Part shown: positions 8,689 through 17,084 of the stretch, piece after piece
Layout of the letters: each line of letters opens with the position of its first letter
Numbering within the stretch: the first letter of the stretch is position 1
NCBI RefSeq assembly: GCF_003201835.2
Contig: NZ_CP029289.2
Span: forward strand, 1,302,001-1,366,000
Direction: 5' to 3'
Origin: Acidianus brierleyi
Lineage (GTDB): Archaea > Thermoproteota > Thermoprotei_A > Sulfolobales > Sulfolobaceae
Length of the DNA stretch: 64,000 nucleotides
Translations under genes and position numbers: made by a program
Notes under the pieces: model-generated
Databases searched by the model: none
Told to the model about the DNA's origin: nothing
The model's input: the letters and a program-made list of their open reading frames with translations, nothing else

Positions 8689-9852
8689 TTAAATATTTTT
8701 ATATGAAAATAATCTTTCTAGGTATGCTTGTTCCCAATTATCTTTTTGTAGTGTATATTCTTTTTTAAGCTCTGGATCTTTAGATGGCTTTGGAGGCTTA
8801 GAAGTTAGATCTAATCTGAACTGAAGACTGTATGTTTCTAATTTTCCTTCAAGATTTCCCATATATGCCCAACCTACAAATGCATATTGGACTGGAACTT
8901 TATCTGATATCCCTTCAATTTCCATTATTTTATTAGCTGCAAATAAAGAGCTTTCGAACGCTATTTCTTGATTTTTAGGGAAAGGCAATTTTGCTACATC
9001 CCCAGCAGATAGCACGTCGTCATATTTAGGATGTCTTAAATCTTGTGGAGATCTTACATCGACATAATCATCTCCTAATCCTGAATCTTTTATAAAGGAC
9101 GGTGCTCTATTTGGCTCTAACATAGCAAGAATATCAAATTTATATTTCTCTCCACTCTTTGTTATTACTTCTTTATCATTCATTTCTATTATCTCTTGGT
9201 TAGTAACTAAGTTGATCTTAGCTTTTTCAAATACTTGTGAAACTATGTCAGCAGTGAATGGAGGCTGTGTTTTATCATTAGCGTCTATATATGTAATATT
9301 GAATTTATCTCTAATTCCTCTATATTTTAATATTGTATGAATTAACATAGCTGTCTCTGTAGGAGCAGGAGCACATCTATAAGGTGCTTTAGGTGCATAT
9401 ACTACTATATTACCTTCTGTTTTAGTCCAAACTCTTTCTTTAAGAACATTTACTCTTCCTAAATCATAAACTGTTGTATTTTTCCACCACCATTTGTCAT
9501 ATCCGTTTATACTACTACCATCAAATATTATACCAGGAGCGATAACTAAATAATCATACGAGACCTCTTTAGTAGTACTGCTTGTAGTTTCAGAAACATA
9601 TATTTTTCTTTCGTCCGGATCAATCTTATATACGCTACCTACAGTTAATTTTATTCCTTTCTTGCCTACTTCCTCGTATCCTCTTACCATTCTTTCGTAT
9701 TTTTGTTCACCAGTTAACAGCAATGGTCTGCTAGGTCCAGTAAAATAATACTGATCCTTATTTATAACAGTTATATCGAAGCCTTTAGAAACTAGTGTTG
9801 TAGCAACTCCCATTCCAGCTATTCCGCCACCTAAAATAACTATCTTTTTCAT
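8689..9852 (-). CDS. sulfide:quinone oxidoreductase-like flavoprotein
   Basis: A 387-residue FAD-dependent oxidoreductase of the SQR/flavocytochrome c sulfide dehydrogenase type. Motifs are GGGIAGMGVATTL (FAD, residues 8-20), LVIAPGIIFDG, the cysteine-containing APYRCAPAPTE (Cys160), and the C-terminal LSAGDVAKLPFP. The family normally transfers electrons from sulfide to the quinone pool through two redox cysteines. Cys160 is the only cysteine in this protein, so the second is missing. It ends just after the doxB relic and is transcribed convergently to it. The substrate is uncertain. Confidence 0.75.
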   Translation of the reverse strand: MKKIVILGGGIAGMGVATTLVSKGFDITVINKDQYYFTGPSRPLLLTGEQKYERMVRGYEEVGKKGIKLTVGSVYKIDPDERKIYVSETTSSTTKEVSYDYLVIAPGIIFDGSSINGYDKWWWKNTTVYDLGRVNVLKERVWTKTEGNIVVYAPKAPYRCAPAPTETAMLIHTILKYRGIRDKFNITYIDANDKTQPPFTADIVSQVFEKAKINLVTNQEIIEMNDKEVITKSGEKYKFDILAMLEPNRAPSFIKDSGLGDDYVDVRSPQDLRHPKYDDVLSAGDVAKLPFPKNQEIAFESSLFAANKIMEIEGISDKVPVQYAFVGWAYMGNLEGKLETYSLQFRLDLTSKPPKPSKDPELKKEYTLQKDNWEQAYLERLFSYKNI

Positions 9853-10083
9853 AGTTTATTTATATCTTATAAAAAATATAGAATTTTCTAAACATAAATA
9901 TAATGGCAAGCATTATAAGCTAGTTTAACCAATATTATATTTTCAAATTCTTATTTCTAAATATCAAATATATTAGAAATATATCTATAGATAATTTTTA
10001 AGCCTTTTTTTAGTTAAAAATAGTATTGTAACCTAGATTATAATCAATTAAAGTTAAATCTTATGATTGTTAAATAGGGAATT

Positions 10084-10842
10084 ATGTCATTTAATGGAAA
10101 AGTTGTTGTAGTAACTGGAGGAACAAAAGGTATTGGAAGAGCTATTTCTGAAAAATTTAAGTCACTAGGGGCAAATGTTATTATACTATATAACTCCTCT
10201 GACAATATAGCAAGAGAACTTGAAGAAAAGGGATTTCTTACTATAAAATGTGACGTTTCAAAAAGATCACAAGTAAAGAAGGCCGCAGAAATAGTCGCAG
10301 AAAAATATGATAAGGTTGATGTATTAGTTAATAATGCAGGAATCTGGTATCTATTTTCCTTTGAAGAGTTTGATGAAGAAAAATATGAAAAGATGATGAA
10401 AATAAATCTAGATGGCACTATTTATGTTACATACGAATTCTTACCCTTAATCAAGAAATCCAAAGGCGTTATAATAAATATGGCATCGAATGCTGGTCTA
10501 GGGACTTCGGCTATAGGAAATACTTTCTATTCAATAACTAAGGCAGGAATAATTATTCTAACACGCAGATTAGCTTATGAGTTAGGGAAATATGGTATTA
10601 GAGTTAACGCTGTAGCACCAGGCTGGGTAGAGACAGATATGACTATAGGAGGAAAAAGTGCTGAGGAAATAGAAAAATTAAGACAATGGTTTAAGGATAG
10701 AACTATGCTACATACAACAGGAAAACCAGAATATATAGCAAATATAGTAAGTTTCTTAGCTAGTGAAGACTCCACATATATAACCGGTCAGATAATAGTA
10801 GCTGATGGAGGAAGAATTGATTATCTTACACATGGTATTTAG
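10084..10842 (+). CDS. short-chain dehydrogenase/reductase
   Basis: A 252-residue classical SDR. The Rossmann glycine motif TGGTKGIGRA is at residues 10-19, with VNNAGIW near 85, the catalytic Ser in NMASNAG, Tyr-x-x-x-Lys as YSITKAG, and VNAVAPGWVETDM following. The NAD versus NADP preference and the substrate cannot be read from the sequence. 3-oxoacyl reductase and sugar dehydrogenase are the commonest roles for such proteins. It stands alone, with AT-rich DNA upstream and the initiator tRNA (opposite strand) downstream. Confidence 0.88.
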   Translation: MSFNGKVVVVTGGTKGIGRAISEKFKSLGANVIILYNSSDNIARELEEKGFLTIKCDVSKRSQVKKAAEIVAEKYDKVDVLVNNAGIWYLFSFEEFDEEKYEKMMKINLDGTIYVTYEFLPLIKKSKGVIINMASNAGLGTSAIGNTFYSITKAGIIILTRRLAYELGKYGIRVNAVAPGWVETDMTIGGKSAEEIEKLRQWFKDRTMLHTTGKPEYIANIVSFLASEDSTYITGQIIVADGGRIDYLTHGI

Positions 10843-10926
10843 AAATTTTTATCCTTATTCTTGGATGTAATAATTATAGAATATTATAGATTAATAAAAT
10901 ATCTTTTGGAGGTAGGGAGAACCAGA

Positions 10927-11000
10927 TAGCGGCGCCTGGATTTGAACCAGGGACCTCAGGGTTATGAGCCCTGCGGCCTACCAGGCTGGCCTACGCCGCT
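10927..11000 (-). tRNA. initiator tRNA-Met (CAT)
   Basis: The minus-strand cloverleaf has acceptor AGCGGCG paired with CGCCGCT, D stem GGCC/GGCC, anticodon arm CAGGG-CTCATAA-CCCTG and T arm CCTGG-TTCAAAT-CCAGG. Two initiator hallmarks are visible: an A1:U72 first pair, and three consecutive G:C pairs (GGG/CCC) closing the anticodon stem. There is no intron and CCA is not encoded. Confidence 0.93.
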
Positions 11001-11122
11001 ATTTTACCCTACCTACTTAACTACATAACTGCTTGATATTAAAATCTAACTTGCAATATTTAGTTACGAACTATGTAACTCTCTACGGAACTAACGCGTC
11101 TATATTTATAAATCCCTAATTT

Positions 11123-11674
11123 TTAAATTGCACTTGTAATTTCCACCTTTATCTGACCTTTTTCCTCTTGTATATTAGCAGATATAGATGCTATATCCAC
11201 TATAGAAGTTATAAGATCTCTAGCCGACGAAACAAGCTTCTCTTGGATATCTTGTGGATAAATAGGAAAAGATATAATTATTTGATTATTATTAATGCTA
11301 ATAGCTCCAACTAAAGAGAAGAAGAATTTTATAACAGATATAAATATAGGAATTATTTGATTATTATTTAGTGACATTTGTCTTATTAATAATCCAAATC
11401 CTCTTCCTAAATCTATCCATTGGCTTTGCTGTATATTGGATATAGCTGTTAGAGGTACTATAATTATTCTCTTATACTTGAATAGCTTTTCCATTATTAT
11501 TATCTCATCTTTAATATCTTTCAAAGATACTCCAGACTCTTCAATATCTAACGCCGCCTCTACTAGTTCATTAGTATATTTATATGCGGAGTAATTTTTC
11601 TTACTTGCGTTTTCCGACAGTCTATTATATATATCGCTTCGCATGAAGCAGGGATGTCTACTATCTTTTTTCAT
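11123..11674 (-). CDS. hypothetical protein, possible ribbon-helix-helix N-terminus
   Basis: 183 residues. Residues 13-45 (RSDIYNRLSENASKKNYSAYKYTNELVEAALD) resemble the helix-turn-helix part of ribbon-helix-helix DNA-binding proteins, so a transcriptional role is possible. The remaining two-thirds has alternating beta strands with an Asn-rich repeat (SLNNNQIIPIF and SINNNQIIISF) and no transmembrane signal. A phased array of GTATAC sites starts directly at its start codon, suggesting autoregulation. I do not recognise a named family. Confidence 0.65.
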   Translation of the reverse strand: MKKDSRHPCFMRSDIYNRLSENASKKNYSAYKYTNELVEAALDIEESGVSLKDIKDEIIIMEKLFKYKRIIIVPLTAISNIQQSQWIDLGRGFGLLIRQMSLNNNQIIPIFISVIKFFFSLVGAISINNNQIIISFPIYPQDIQEKLVSSARDLITSIVDIASISANIQEEKGQIKVEITSAI

Positions 11675-11701
11675 GTATACATCTTGTATACAATTGTATA
11701 T
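11675..11701. promoter_or_regulatory. phased GTATAC operator-like array
   Basis: GTATAC (a perfect 6-bp palindrome) occurs at 11675-11680 and 11686-11691, and GTATAT at 11696-11701. The 11- and 10-bp periods place them on the same helix face. The first copy touches the ATG of the RHH-like gene at 11674. This is consistent with binding of a dimeric repressor array, but no binding data exist. Confidence 0.4.
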
Positions 11702-11719
11702 TATTATTTTAAAATTTTT

Positions 11720-11775
11720 CTTTCAGTGGCTGCCCACTAACTTCACAAAATCGGTAAAATTTTTGTCATCATCTA
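11720..11775 (-). ncRNA. candidate C/D box guide sRNA
   Basis: The minus strand reads box C ATGATGA (11772-11766), 11 nt, D'-like CCGA, 4 nt, C'-like GTGAAGT, a 13-nt spacer, and box D CTGA (11726-11723). The core is 50 nt, the same as two other candidates in this window. It is weaker than they are: C' matches RUGAUGA at 5 of 7 positions, and the last spacer is partly self-complementary (GTGG..CCAC). A simple hairpin is therefore an alternative. Confidence 0.4.
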
Positions 11776-11778
11776 GTT

Positions 11779-11790
11779 GGATTTATTTAA
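11779..11790. promoter_or_regulatory. shared divergent TATA element
   Basis: ATTTATTTAAGC lies about 27 bp before the ATG at 11812 (plus strand). Read on the other strand as GCTTAAATAAAT, it lies a short distance before the candidate sRNA box C at 11772. One AT element could thus serve a leaderless mRNA in one direction and the small RNA in the other. Confidence 0.35.
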
Positions 11791-11811
11791 GCTGAATTAA
11801 AAGTCTTTTTT

Positions 11812-12711
11812 ATGATATGTGCAGGAGTTGACCCAGGTAGCGAAAGTTATGCAATAGCTTTCGTTGATGAATTAGGAAGATTAGTAAAATATTATGAAAT
11901 CCCAACAGAACTTGTCGTAAACGCTAGTATGTCTATTGTTAAATACATAGCCGATTTAAGGCCAAAATTAATTACATTACCTTCTGGACACGGTTTACCA
12001 TTCTACAAAATAAGCGATATTCAAGATAAAGAAATATTTCTACTTACATTATCTGATCCTAAAAAAACAGGACCATTACATAATTTTCTAAGGGCCGCTA
12101 AAGGCCTAAATGGAGTAACTTTACCTTCGATTGTAGAACTAGAAAGCGTTCCAAATTATAGAAAAACTAATATTATAGATATGGGTACTGCAGATAAGCT
12201 AGCATCTACCTTTTTTTATAGAACATTTTTCGATAGTTTTGTACTAGTAGAAGCGGGTAGACATTTTTATTCTGTTATAGTTGTAATAAATGGAAAAGTT
12301 ATAGACGGATTTGGGGGTACAGTAATACCTGGGCCCTTCGCACCTGGAGCCTTAGACGGAGAAGTAGCATATCTTTTATCTAAATACTCTAAGATAACTA
12401 AAGACACAATATATACTAATGGCGATAAAAAAAGAGCTATAGAAATTGTAAAAATTATTTCAGAATGGTATAGTACAAAATATGATATACCTATAATAAT
12501 TTCTGGAAAAGATAAATATAATATAGATTTTGGAGAAAAATTTGAGTTCAAATTTAAAGAATCTGCTATAGGAGCCTCATATATTGCTAATGCTCTATGT
12601 GGTGGTATATATAGAAAATATATTGATATGCTTAAGAGTAGTAACACACCTATATATTATGTGAGACTTAAAGGATGGGAAGAAATTATTTCCTTGATAA
12701 AGACGCTTTAA
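11812..12711 (+). CDS. DUF1464 family ASKHA-fold protein
   Basis: 299 residues. The N-terminus ICAGVDPGSESYAIAFVDE is a phosphate-1 motif of the acetate kinase/sugar kinase/Hsp70 fold. GGTVIPGPFAPGALDGEVAYLL and IGASYIANALCGG give the glycine-rich adenosine and phosphate regions. This matches the archaeal DUF1464 family, whose substrate is unknown. It is the first gene of a four-gene operon with overlapping ends; the next ORF starts 37 bases before its stop. A kinase-like or ATP-sensing role is inference. Confidence 0.8.
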   Translation: MICAGVDPGSESYAIAFVDELGRLVKYYEIPTELVVNASMSIVKYIADLRPKLITLPSGHGLPFYKISDIQDKEIFLLTLSDPKKTGPLHNFLRAAKGLNGVTLPSIVELESVPNYRKTNIIDMGTADKLASTFFYRTFFDSFVLVEAGRHFYSVIVVINGKVIDGFGGTVIPGPFAPGALDGEVAYLLSKYSKITKDTIYTNGDKKRAIEIVKIISEWYSTKYDIPIIISGKDKYNIDFGEKFEFKFKESAIGASYIANALCGGIYRKYIDMLKSSNTPIYYVRLKGWEEIISLIKTL

Positions 12712-13577
12712 TAGACAAGAATGACAATATATTTTTTGTACTTACTAATTATAACCCTTATGGCTATGTCTTTGCATATTTAAAATATATATATACAGGA
12801 AAAGGTTTATGGAAAGGATTTGATAGAAATTTAAGATACTATGGAATAAGAAACTTATTACAATCAAGGCAAGAGTTTATTTATGAACCTTGCTTTGGAG
12901 CTTCTTTCCCAATTAAAAGACTTTCAGAAGTCAAAAAACACTTAACTCCAGAAGATAAGATAGATGAGATTATCCGTAAAAGTAGCACGTCAGAATTAGA
13001 CGAAATAATATTGGATTTAATATCCAAGATAGATGTAAAAAATATAGGTATTACCGGCTCAATTCTCCTTAACATTCAGCATTCTAAATCCGATATAGAT
13101 TTTGTCATATATGGAGATAAAGACACTGAAGATTTCTTCAATACTTTTGAGGGATTTGATATTGATAAGGATTGGATTTTGGAGACTTCTAAAAATTATA
13201 ATATACCAGTAGAATTAGCTAAAAGTTTATACAATAAAAAAACTAGAGGAATATATAAAGGTATAAAGTATTCTATATTATTTGTAGATAATAAACCATG
13301 GCAATATTGTAAAGATATCTGTATAAAAGAAGGTCCGATAAAAATTTCTGGCGATATTTATGGCGACGTAAGAGCATTATACTATCCATCAACGGCATTC
13401 CTCTTCAGTAATAAAAAAACTTTTAAAATATTATCTTATGAGGGTATATATAATACTGTACTATATGGAAATCATAAAGTAGAGATTTATGGAATGTTAA
13501 TGGAGTGTAATGAAGATAATACTATAATTGTAGGTGATAGAGAAATTGGAGGTTACATTAGACCTTATATGCAGTGA
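12675..13577 (+). CDS. predicted nucleotidyltransferase (COG1665-like)
   Basis: 300 residues with a central minimal-nucleotidyltransferase signature, GITGSILLNIQHSKSDIDFVIYG: the Gly-Ser of the fold and the Asp-x-Asp metal pair (near residues 140-142). The N-terminal 60-70 residues form a separate domain with several aromatic residues (NPYGYVFAYLKYIYTGKGLW), and the C-terminus is a beta-rich extension. Acceptor and nucleotide are unknown. It overlaps the DUF1464 gene by 37 bases and the CitG-like gene by 44, implying translational coupling and a shared pathway. Confidence 0.78.
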   Translation: MGRNYFLDKDALIDKNDNIFFVLTNYNPYGYVFAYLKYIYTGKGLWKGFDRNLRYYGIRNLLQSRQEFIYEPCFGASFPIKRLSEVKKHLTPEDKIDEIIRKSSTSELDEIILDLISKIDVKNIGITGSILLNIQHSKSDIDFVIYGDKDTEDFFNTFEGFDIDKDWILETSKNYNIPVELAKSLYNKKTRGIYKGIKYSILFVDNKPWQYCKDICIKEGPIKISGDIYGDVRALYYPSTAFLFSNKKTFKILSYEGIYNTVLYGNHKVEIYGMLMECNEDNTIIVGDREIGGYIRPYMQ

Positions 13578-14451
13578 GATAGCAGGATTATTAAGTAAGT
13601 CAAGTATTATAGAGTCTCTAGTATTTAAGCCTGGCAATGCCTCAAGATATCAAGATATAAACAGCGTAAAATTTAGAGACATACTAGAGTCTGCAATAAT
13701 TTCTGAGGAAAGTTACAAAATTGCATGTAAAAGAGGATTTTATTCTGATAGACCTATATATGATTTATTGTATAGATCAATATATATATCCAAAATTATA
13801 GATGTAAATTTCTCGATATTTGGTACTGAAATTAGTTTATTACCATTAGCATATAGTTCTGTTCTAGCTTATAATCTAGATTCATTAATTTCTATGTCTA
13901 CTCAAGTAGTTAGAAGCCTAGATAGGGACGATAGCAAATGGTTTTCTAATTCACTCAATGAACTTAAATTGTCATACCTAGGAACTTTAAGTTCCATGGA
14001 CTTTAGAAATATGGAAGAAACTCTATGGAACGTATTCATGTATTCTTCAAACGAAGATAGCTTAATAAGAAATATAGTAAGAAATTATGAATATAGTATA
14101 GAAGTTTATAATATAATTAGACAAAATCCTTGTAAAGACTTTGAAAATAATATACAAACAGCGTTTATACGGATACTTAGTAAAGTGCCAGACGGTTTAA
14201 TATACAGAAAATTTGGAGCCAGAGTAGCTTTACGAGTTTCTGACTATGCATCAAAATTACCAGAATGTCCATCCCAAAGCGATCTATATGAATTTAACAA
14301 ATTTCTAGTCTCAAACAAATATAACCCTGGCTCTACAGCAGATATTATAGCTACTGGATTAGCATTATATAATTTGGATAAATGGTATGAAAAAACTCGC
14401 CTTAATATCAGGCTTCCCTTGCCAAGAGGATGTGATAGAATATATAAATGA
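13534..14451 (+). CDS. CitG/MdcB-like triphosphoribosyl-dephospho-CoA synthase family protein
   Basis: 305 residues, GTG start. The all-helical CitG signature is visible: VFKPGNASRYQDINSVKF near the N-terminus, KVPDGLIYRKFGARVALRVS, and the C-terminal NPGSTADIIATGLALYNLDKW. Bacterial relatives join ATP to dephospho-CoA to build the prosthetic group of citrate or malonate lyase/decarboxylase. No such lyase is seen here, so the archaeal reaction is probably different. It overlaps the nucleotidyltransferase by 44 bases and the phosphoesterase by 65. Confidence 0.78.
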   Translation: MIEKLEVTLDLICSEIAGLLSKSSIIESLVFKPGNASRYQDINSVKFRDILESAIISEESYKIACKRGFYSDRPIYDLLYRSIYISKIIDVNFSIFGTEISLLPLAYSSVLAYNLDSLISMSTQVVRSLDRDDSKWFSNSLNELKLSYLGTLSSMDFRNMEETLWNVFMYSSNEDSLIRNIVRNYEYSIEVYNIIRQNPCKDFENNIQTAFIRILSKVPDGLIYRKFGARVALRVSDYASKLPECPSQSDLYEFNKFLVSNKYNPGSTADIIATGLALYNLDKWYEKTRLNIRLPLPRGCDRIYK

Positions 14452-14905
14452 TCAAAAATTTGACGCAGTAATAGGATTAGGAGATATAGAATGCCCACAA
14501 TTTCTAAATAATTTTTATGGAATACTTGGCGAATTTGAAAGCGTATTTGTAATGAAATACTTGAAAAAGACAAATAGATTAATACAAACCTCTATTTACG
14601 GATTATCTGTTAATTTTTCAGATAAAATCGTAATAACACATTTTCCACCTAAAGGTTTTGGTACAGGTATAATAGGAAATTTTATGATAGGAAATGAGGA
14701 GACAACTAAAAAAATTCTACATAACAAGCCTAAAATAGTATTACATGGACATTCAGAATATCCATCAATATCAGAAAAAAATGGCATAAAAATAATATCT
14801 ATAGGCTCATTATATAATGGGTTTTACACTGAATATTATCCTGACAACGTAGAATTTGTGTTTAAAAGAGCTGCCATTAAATACGCATCTTCTCCATCAG
14901 CATAA
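14387..14905 (+). CDS. calcineurin-like phosphoesterase-fold protein, degenerate metal site
   Basis: 172 residues of the YfcE-like metallophosphoesterase fold. The recognisable motifs are GLGDIE (Gly-Asp), GILGEFE in place of GNxD/E, ITHFPPKGFG and LHGHSEYPS (Gly-His). The expected N-terminal Asp-x-His motif is absent (LALISGFPCQED), so the two-metal centre may be incomplete. It is last in the DUF1464 operon. Its final 70 bases overlap the convergent ard1 gene. It could be a low-activity phosphatase or a regulatory homologue. Confidence 0.72.
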   Translation: MKKLALISGFPCQEDVIEYINDQKFDAVIGLGDIECPQFLNNFYGILGEFESVFVMKYLKKTNRLIQTSIYGLSVNFSDKIVITHFPPKGFGTGIIGNFMIGNEETTKKILHNKPKIVLHGHSEYPSISEKNGIKIISIGSLYNGFYTEYYPDNVEFVFKRAAIKYASSPSA

Positions 14906-15363
14906 TAATGTTTTAATATTTTTATTTTTACAAATCCATGCTTTTCATACATGGAAATTGCAGGATAATTGCTTACTCTAACTTCTAAATAGACCTCTTC
15001 AGCGCCATAATCATCTTTCATACTTTTCATTGAAGCTTCTAATAATGAGCTGCCAATACCCTGATTTCTAAATTGTTCTAGGACTGCAATAGACACTACA
15101 TGACCTTTTTTTACTAGACTAGGTATTGATTTAAAATTACTGAATCCATATTCAATTCTAGGCATTATATAACCTACTATATCTCCGTCAATCACAGCTA
15201 CATAAAATGCCTTATCATAATCCTTCACGTGTTCCACAAAAAAATAATATGGATAGTTCTCTGGGAGAGCTAATCTATTTATTTTCATTATTTGATCAAC
15301 ATCATCAAGCCTTACATTCCTTAATGTAAAAGTTGACTTGTGACTATTAGTAGCTTGCTCCAT
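14836..15363 (-). CDS. N-alpha-acetyltransferase (Ard1/RimI type GNAT)
   Basis: 175 residues of the GNAT fold. Residues 16-40 (RNVRLDDVDQIMKINRLALPENYPYYFF) match the substrate loop of the Sulfolobus Ard1 enzyme that acetylates protein N-termini. The acetyl-CoA loop is VSIAVLEQFRNQGIGSSLL (R/QxxGxG/A near 95-103), followed by VYLEVRVSNYPAISMYEKHGF. It shares a short divergent intergenic region with coaBC and overlaps the phosphoesterase gene tail to tail. Confidence 0.9.
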   Translation of the reverse strand: MEQATNSHKSTFTLRNVRLDDVDQIMKINRLALPENYPYYFFVEHVKDYDKAFYVAVIDGDIVGYIMPRIEYGFSNFKSIPSLVKKGHVVSIAVLEQFRNQGIGSSLLEASMKSMKDDYGAEEVYLEVRVSNYPAISMYEKHGFVKIKILKHYYADGEDAYLMAALLNTNSTLSG

Positions 15364-15384
15364 GCTATAATGTTTTTATTAGTA

Positions 15385-15394
15385 GTTTATATAC
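15385..15394. promoter_or_regulatory. shared TATA box of ard1 and coaBC
   Basis: GTTTATATAC is nearly symmetrical. Its centre lies about 26 bp from the ard1 ATG (minus strand) and 22 bp from the coaBC ATG at 15411 (plus strand). That spacing would give leaderless or near-leaderless transcripts in both directions. The TTG at 15399 would be too close to it. Confidence 0.4.
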
Positions 15395-15410
15395 ATGTTT
15401 GAAGAAACTT

Positions 15411-16652
15411 ATGGTTCATCCATCAAAGAGAATTATAGGAGAAATATCAGAAGAATTGCGCAATAGAAAAATTCTTCTTGGTGTAACTGGAAGTGTAGCA
15501 GTATATAAATCCATAGATCTAGCTAGAGAGTTAATGCGTATAGGAGCAGAAGTATATGTAATAATGAGCAAAGGTGCTCTAAAGCTAGTATCTAAAGATA
15601 TTTTCGAATGGGCTACAGGAAACCCTGTAATAACTAAACTCTCAGGAAAATTAGAACATGTCGAACTATCGGAAGAATTAGATACTATGATAATTGCACC
15701 AGCTACTGCCAATACTATTACTAAAATAGCTCAAGGAATATCCGACACTCCACTAACTACAACAGCTCTAAACTTCATAGGAAAAAACAAACCAGTTTTT
15801 ATAGTTCCATCTATGCATTTGCCTATGTATCAATCGCCACAAATTAAAAATTCTTTAGAATATTTAAAATCAATAAATATAAGAATAATAGACCCAATTA
15901 TTATAAATGATATAGCCCATTATCCTGAATTATCATTAATATCTTCCCAAATTTCAGCTGCACTAAATAGAGGAGAGGATCTTAAAGGATTCAAAATTAT
16001 AGTTACTGCAGGACCTACTAGAGAATATTTAGATCCTGTAAGATTCATTAGCAATCCTAGTAGTGGAACGATGGGGATTGCTATAGCAAATGAAGCATAC
16101 TTTAGAGGAGCTGACGTAGTTTTAATTCATGGGCCATTATGCTCAAAAATCAAATCATACGTAAAAACAGAAGTGGACGTATTTACTACAGAAAATATGG
16201 CAAATGAGGTTAGAAAATATGTAGAAAAAGGATATAATATAGTAATATTAGCTGGAGCTCCAGCAGATTTTAAATTCAAGATATCCTATAATACAAAAAT
16301 AGACACGCATAATAAGGAATTGCCTAAAATAGAGATAGAAAAAACACCTAAAATATCAGAATATATAAATGGAAGAGCGTTCATAGTAGGATTTTCTGCA
16401 GAAACTGTAGAAAGCGATAATGAACTTTTAGCCAAAGCAAAAATAAAAAAGAACTTACATGGATTTGATTTAATAGTAGCTAATAATGTTAAAAGAAAAG
16501 ATATAGGATTTTCTTCTGAGTATGACGAGGTATATATCATAGGGAATTCATTTACTAAAAAGATAGACAAAACATCTAAACAGGAAATAGCTAGAGTATT
16601 GCTTGACATAGTGAAGAAAGAGTTTAAAAGTAATATCAATAATCATATATAA
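15411..16652 (+). CDS. coaBC: phosphopantothenoylcysteine decarboxylase / phosphopantothenate-cysteine ligase
   Basis: A bifunctional enzyme of coenzyme A biosynthesis. The N-terminal flavoprotein (HFCD) domain carries KILLGVTGSVAVYKSIDLA, IIAPATANTITKIAQGISD and PSMHLPMYQSP (the PxMNxxMW equivalent). The C-terminal CoaB domain carries IVTAGPTREYLDPVRFISNPSSG, AGAPADFKF and VGFSAET. The length (about 413 residues) is normal. I chose ATG 15411 because the shared TATA box sits about 22 bp before it; the upstream TTG at 15399 would add four residues. tRNA-His follows immediately downstream. Confidence 0.93.
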   Translation: MVHPSKRIIGEISEELRNRKILLGVTGSVAVYKSIDLARELMRIGAEVYVIMSKGALKLVSKDIFEWATGNPVITKLSGKLEHVELSEELDTMIIAPATANTITKIAQGISDTPLTTTALNFIGKNKPVFIVPSMHLPMYQSPQIKNSLEYLKSINIRIIDPIIINDIAHYPELSLISSQISAALNRGEDLKGFKIIVTAGPTREYLDPVRFISNPSSGTMGIAIANEAYFRGADVVLIHGPLCSKIKSYVKTEVDVFTTENMANEVRKYVEKGYNIVILAGAPADFKFKISYNTKIDTHNKELPKIEIEKTPKISEYINGRAFIVGFSAETVESDNELLAKAKIKKNLHGFDLIVANNVKRKDIGFSSEYDEVYIIGNSFTKKIDKTSKQEIARVLLDIVKKEFKSNINNHI

Positions 16653-16655
16653 AGT

Positions 16656-16730
<75 letters not shown>

Positions 16731-16733
16731 CCA

Positions 16734-17071
16734 TTTTATGGTAGACCAAAAATCATTTTACAAATACAAATTCAATATTAAATCTCATATTTTTTCTTCA
16801 TAAGTAAAGGAACATATTTCATTATACTCATAATCAAGAGCATTAAGAATAAATGTATTAAATAATCAATGTAAATAAAACGGATTCTATCATACACATC
16901 TTTATCATTTTCTAATATTATAATAATATTTCTTAGTTTACTTGTAGAAATATAAAAGATCTAATACAATTCTTAAAAATTTCCTAAAAAATACTGTAGA
17001 ATTAATTATCTAATTTCATTAAATCCTCATGAATAACTAATAACAAATAAAAATTATTTTTATTAATCAGA
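16734..17071. other. intergenic, no gene seen
   Basis: About 340 bp of very AT-rich DNA between tRNA-His and the IS110-type element. I see no ORF of note, tRNA or guide RNA. A short GGTAGACCAAAAATCAT motif at about 16740 resembles a motif at the edge of the IS110-type element and another beside a transposase relic near 63071. Confidence 0.6.
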
Positions 17072-17084
17072 TTTTGAGTCTACC

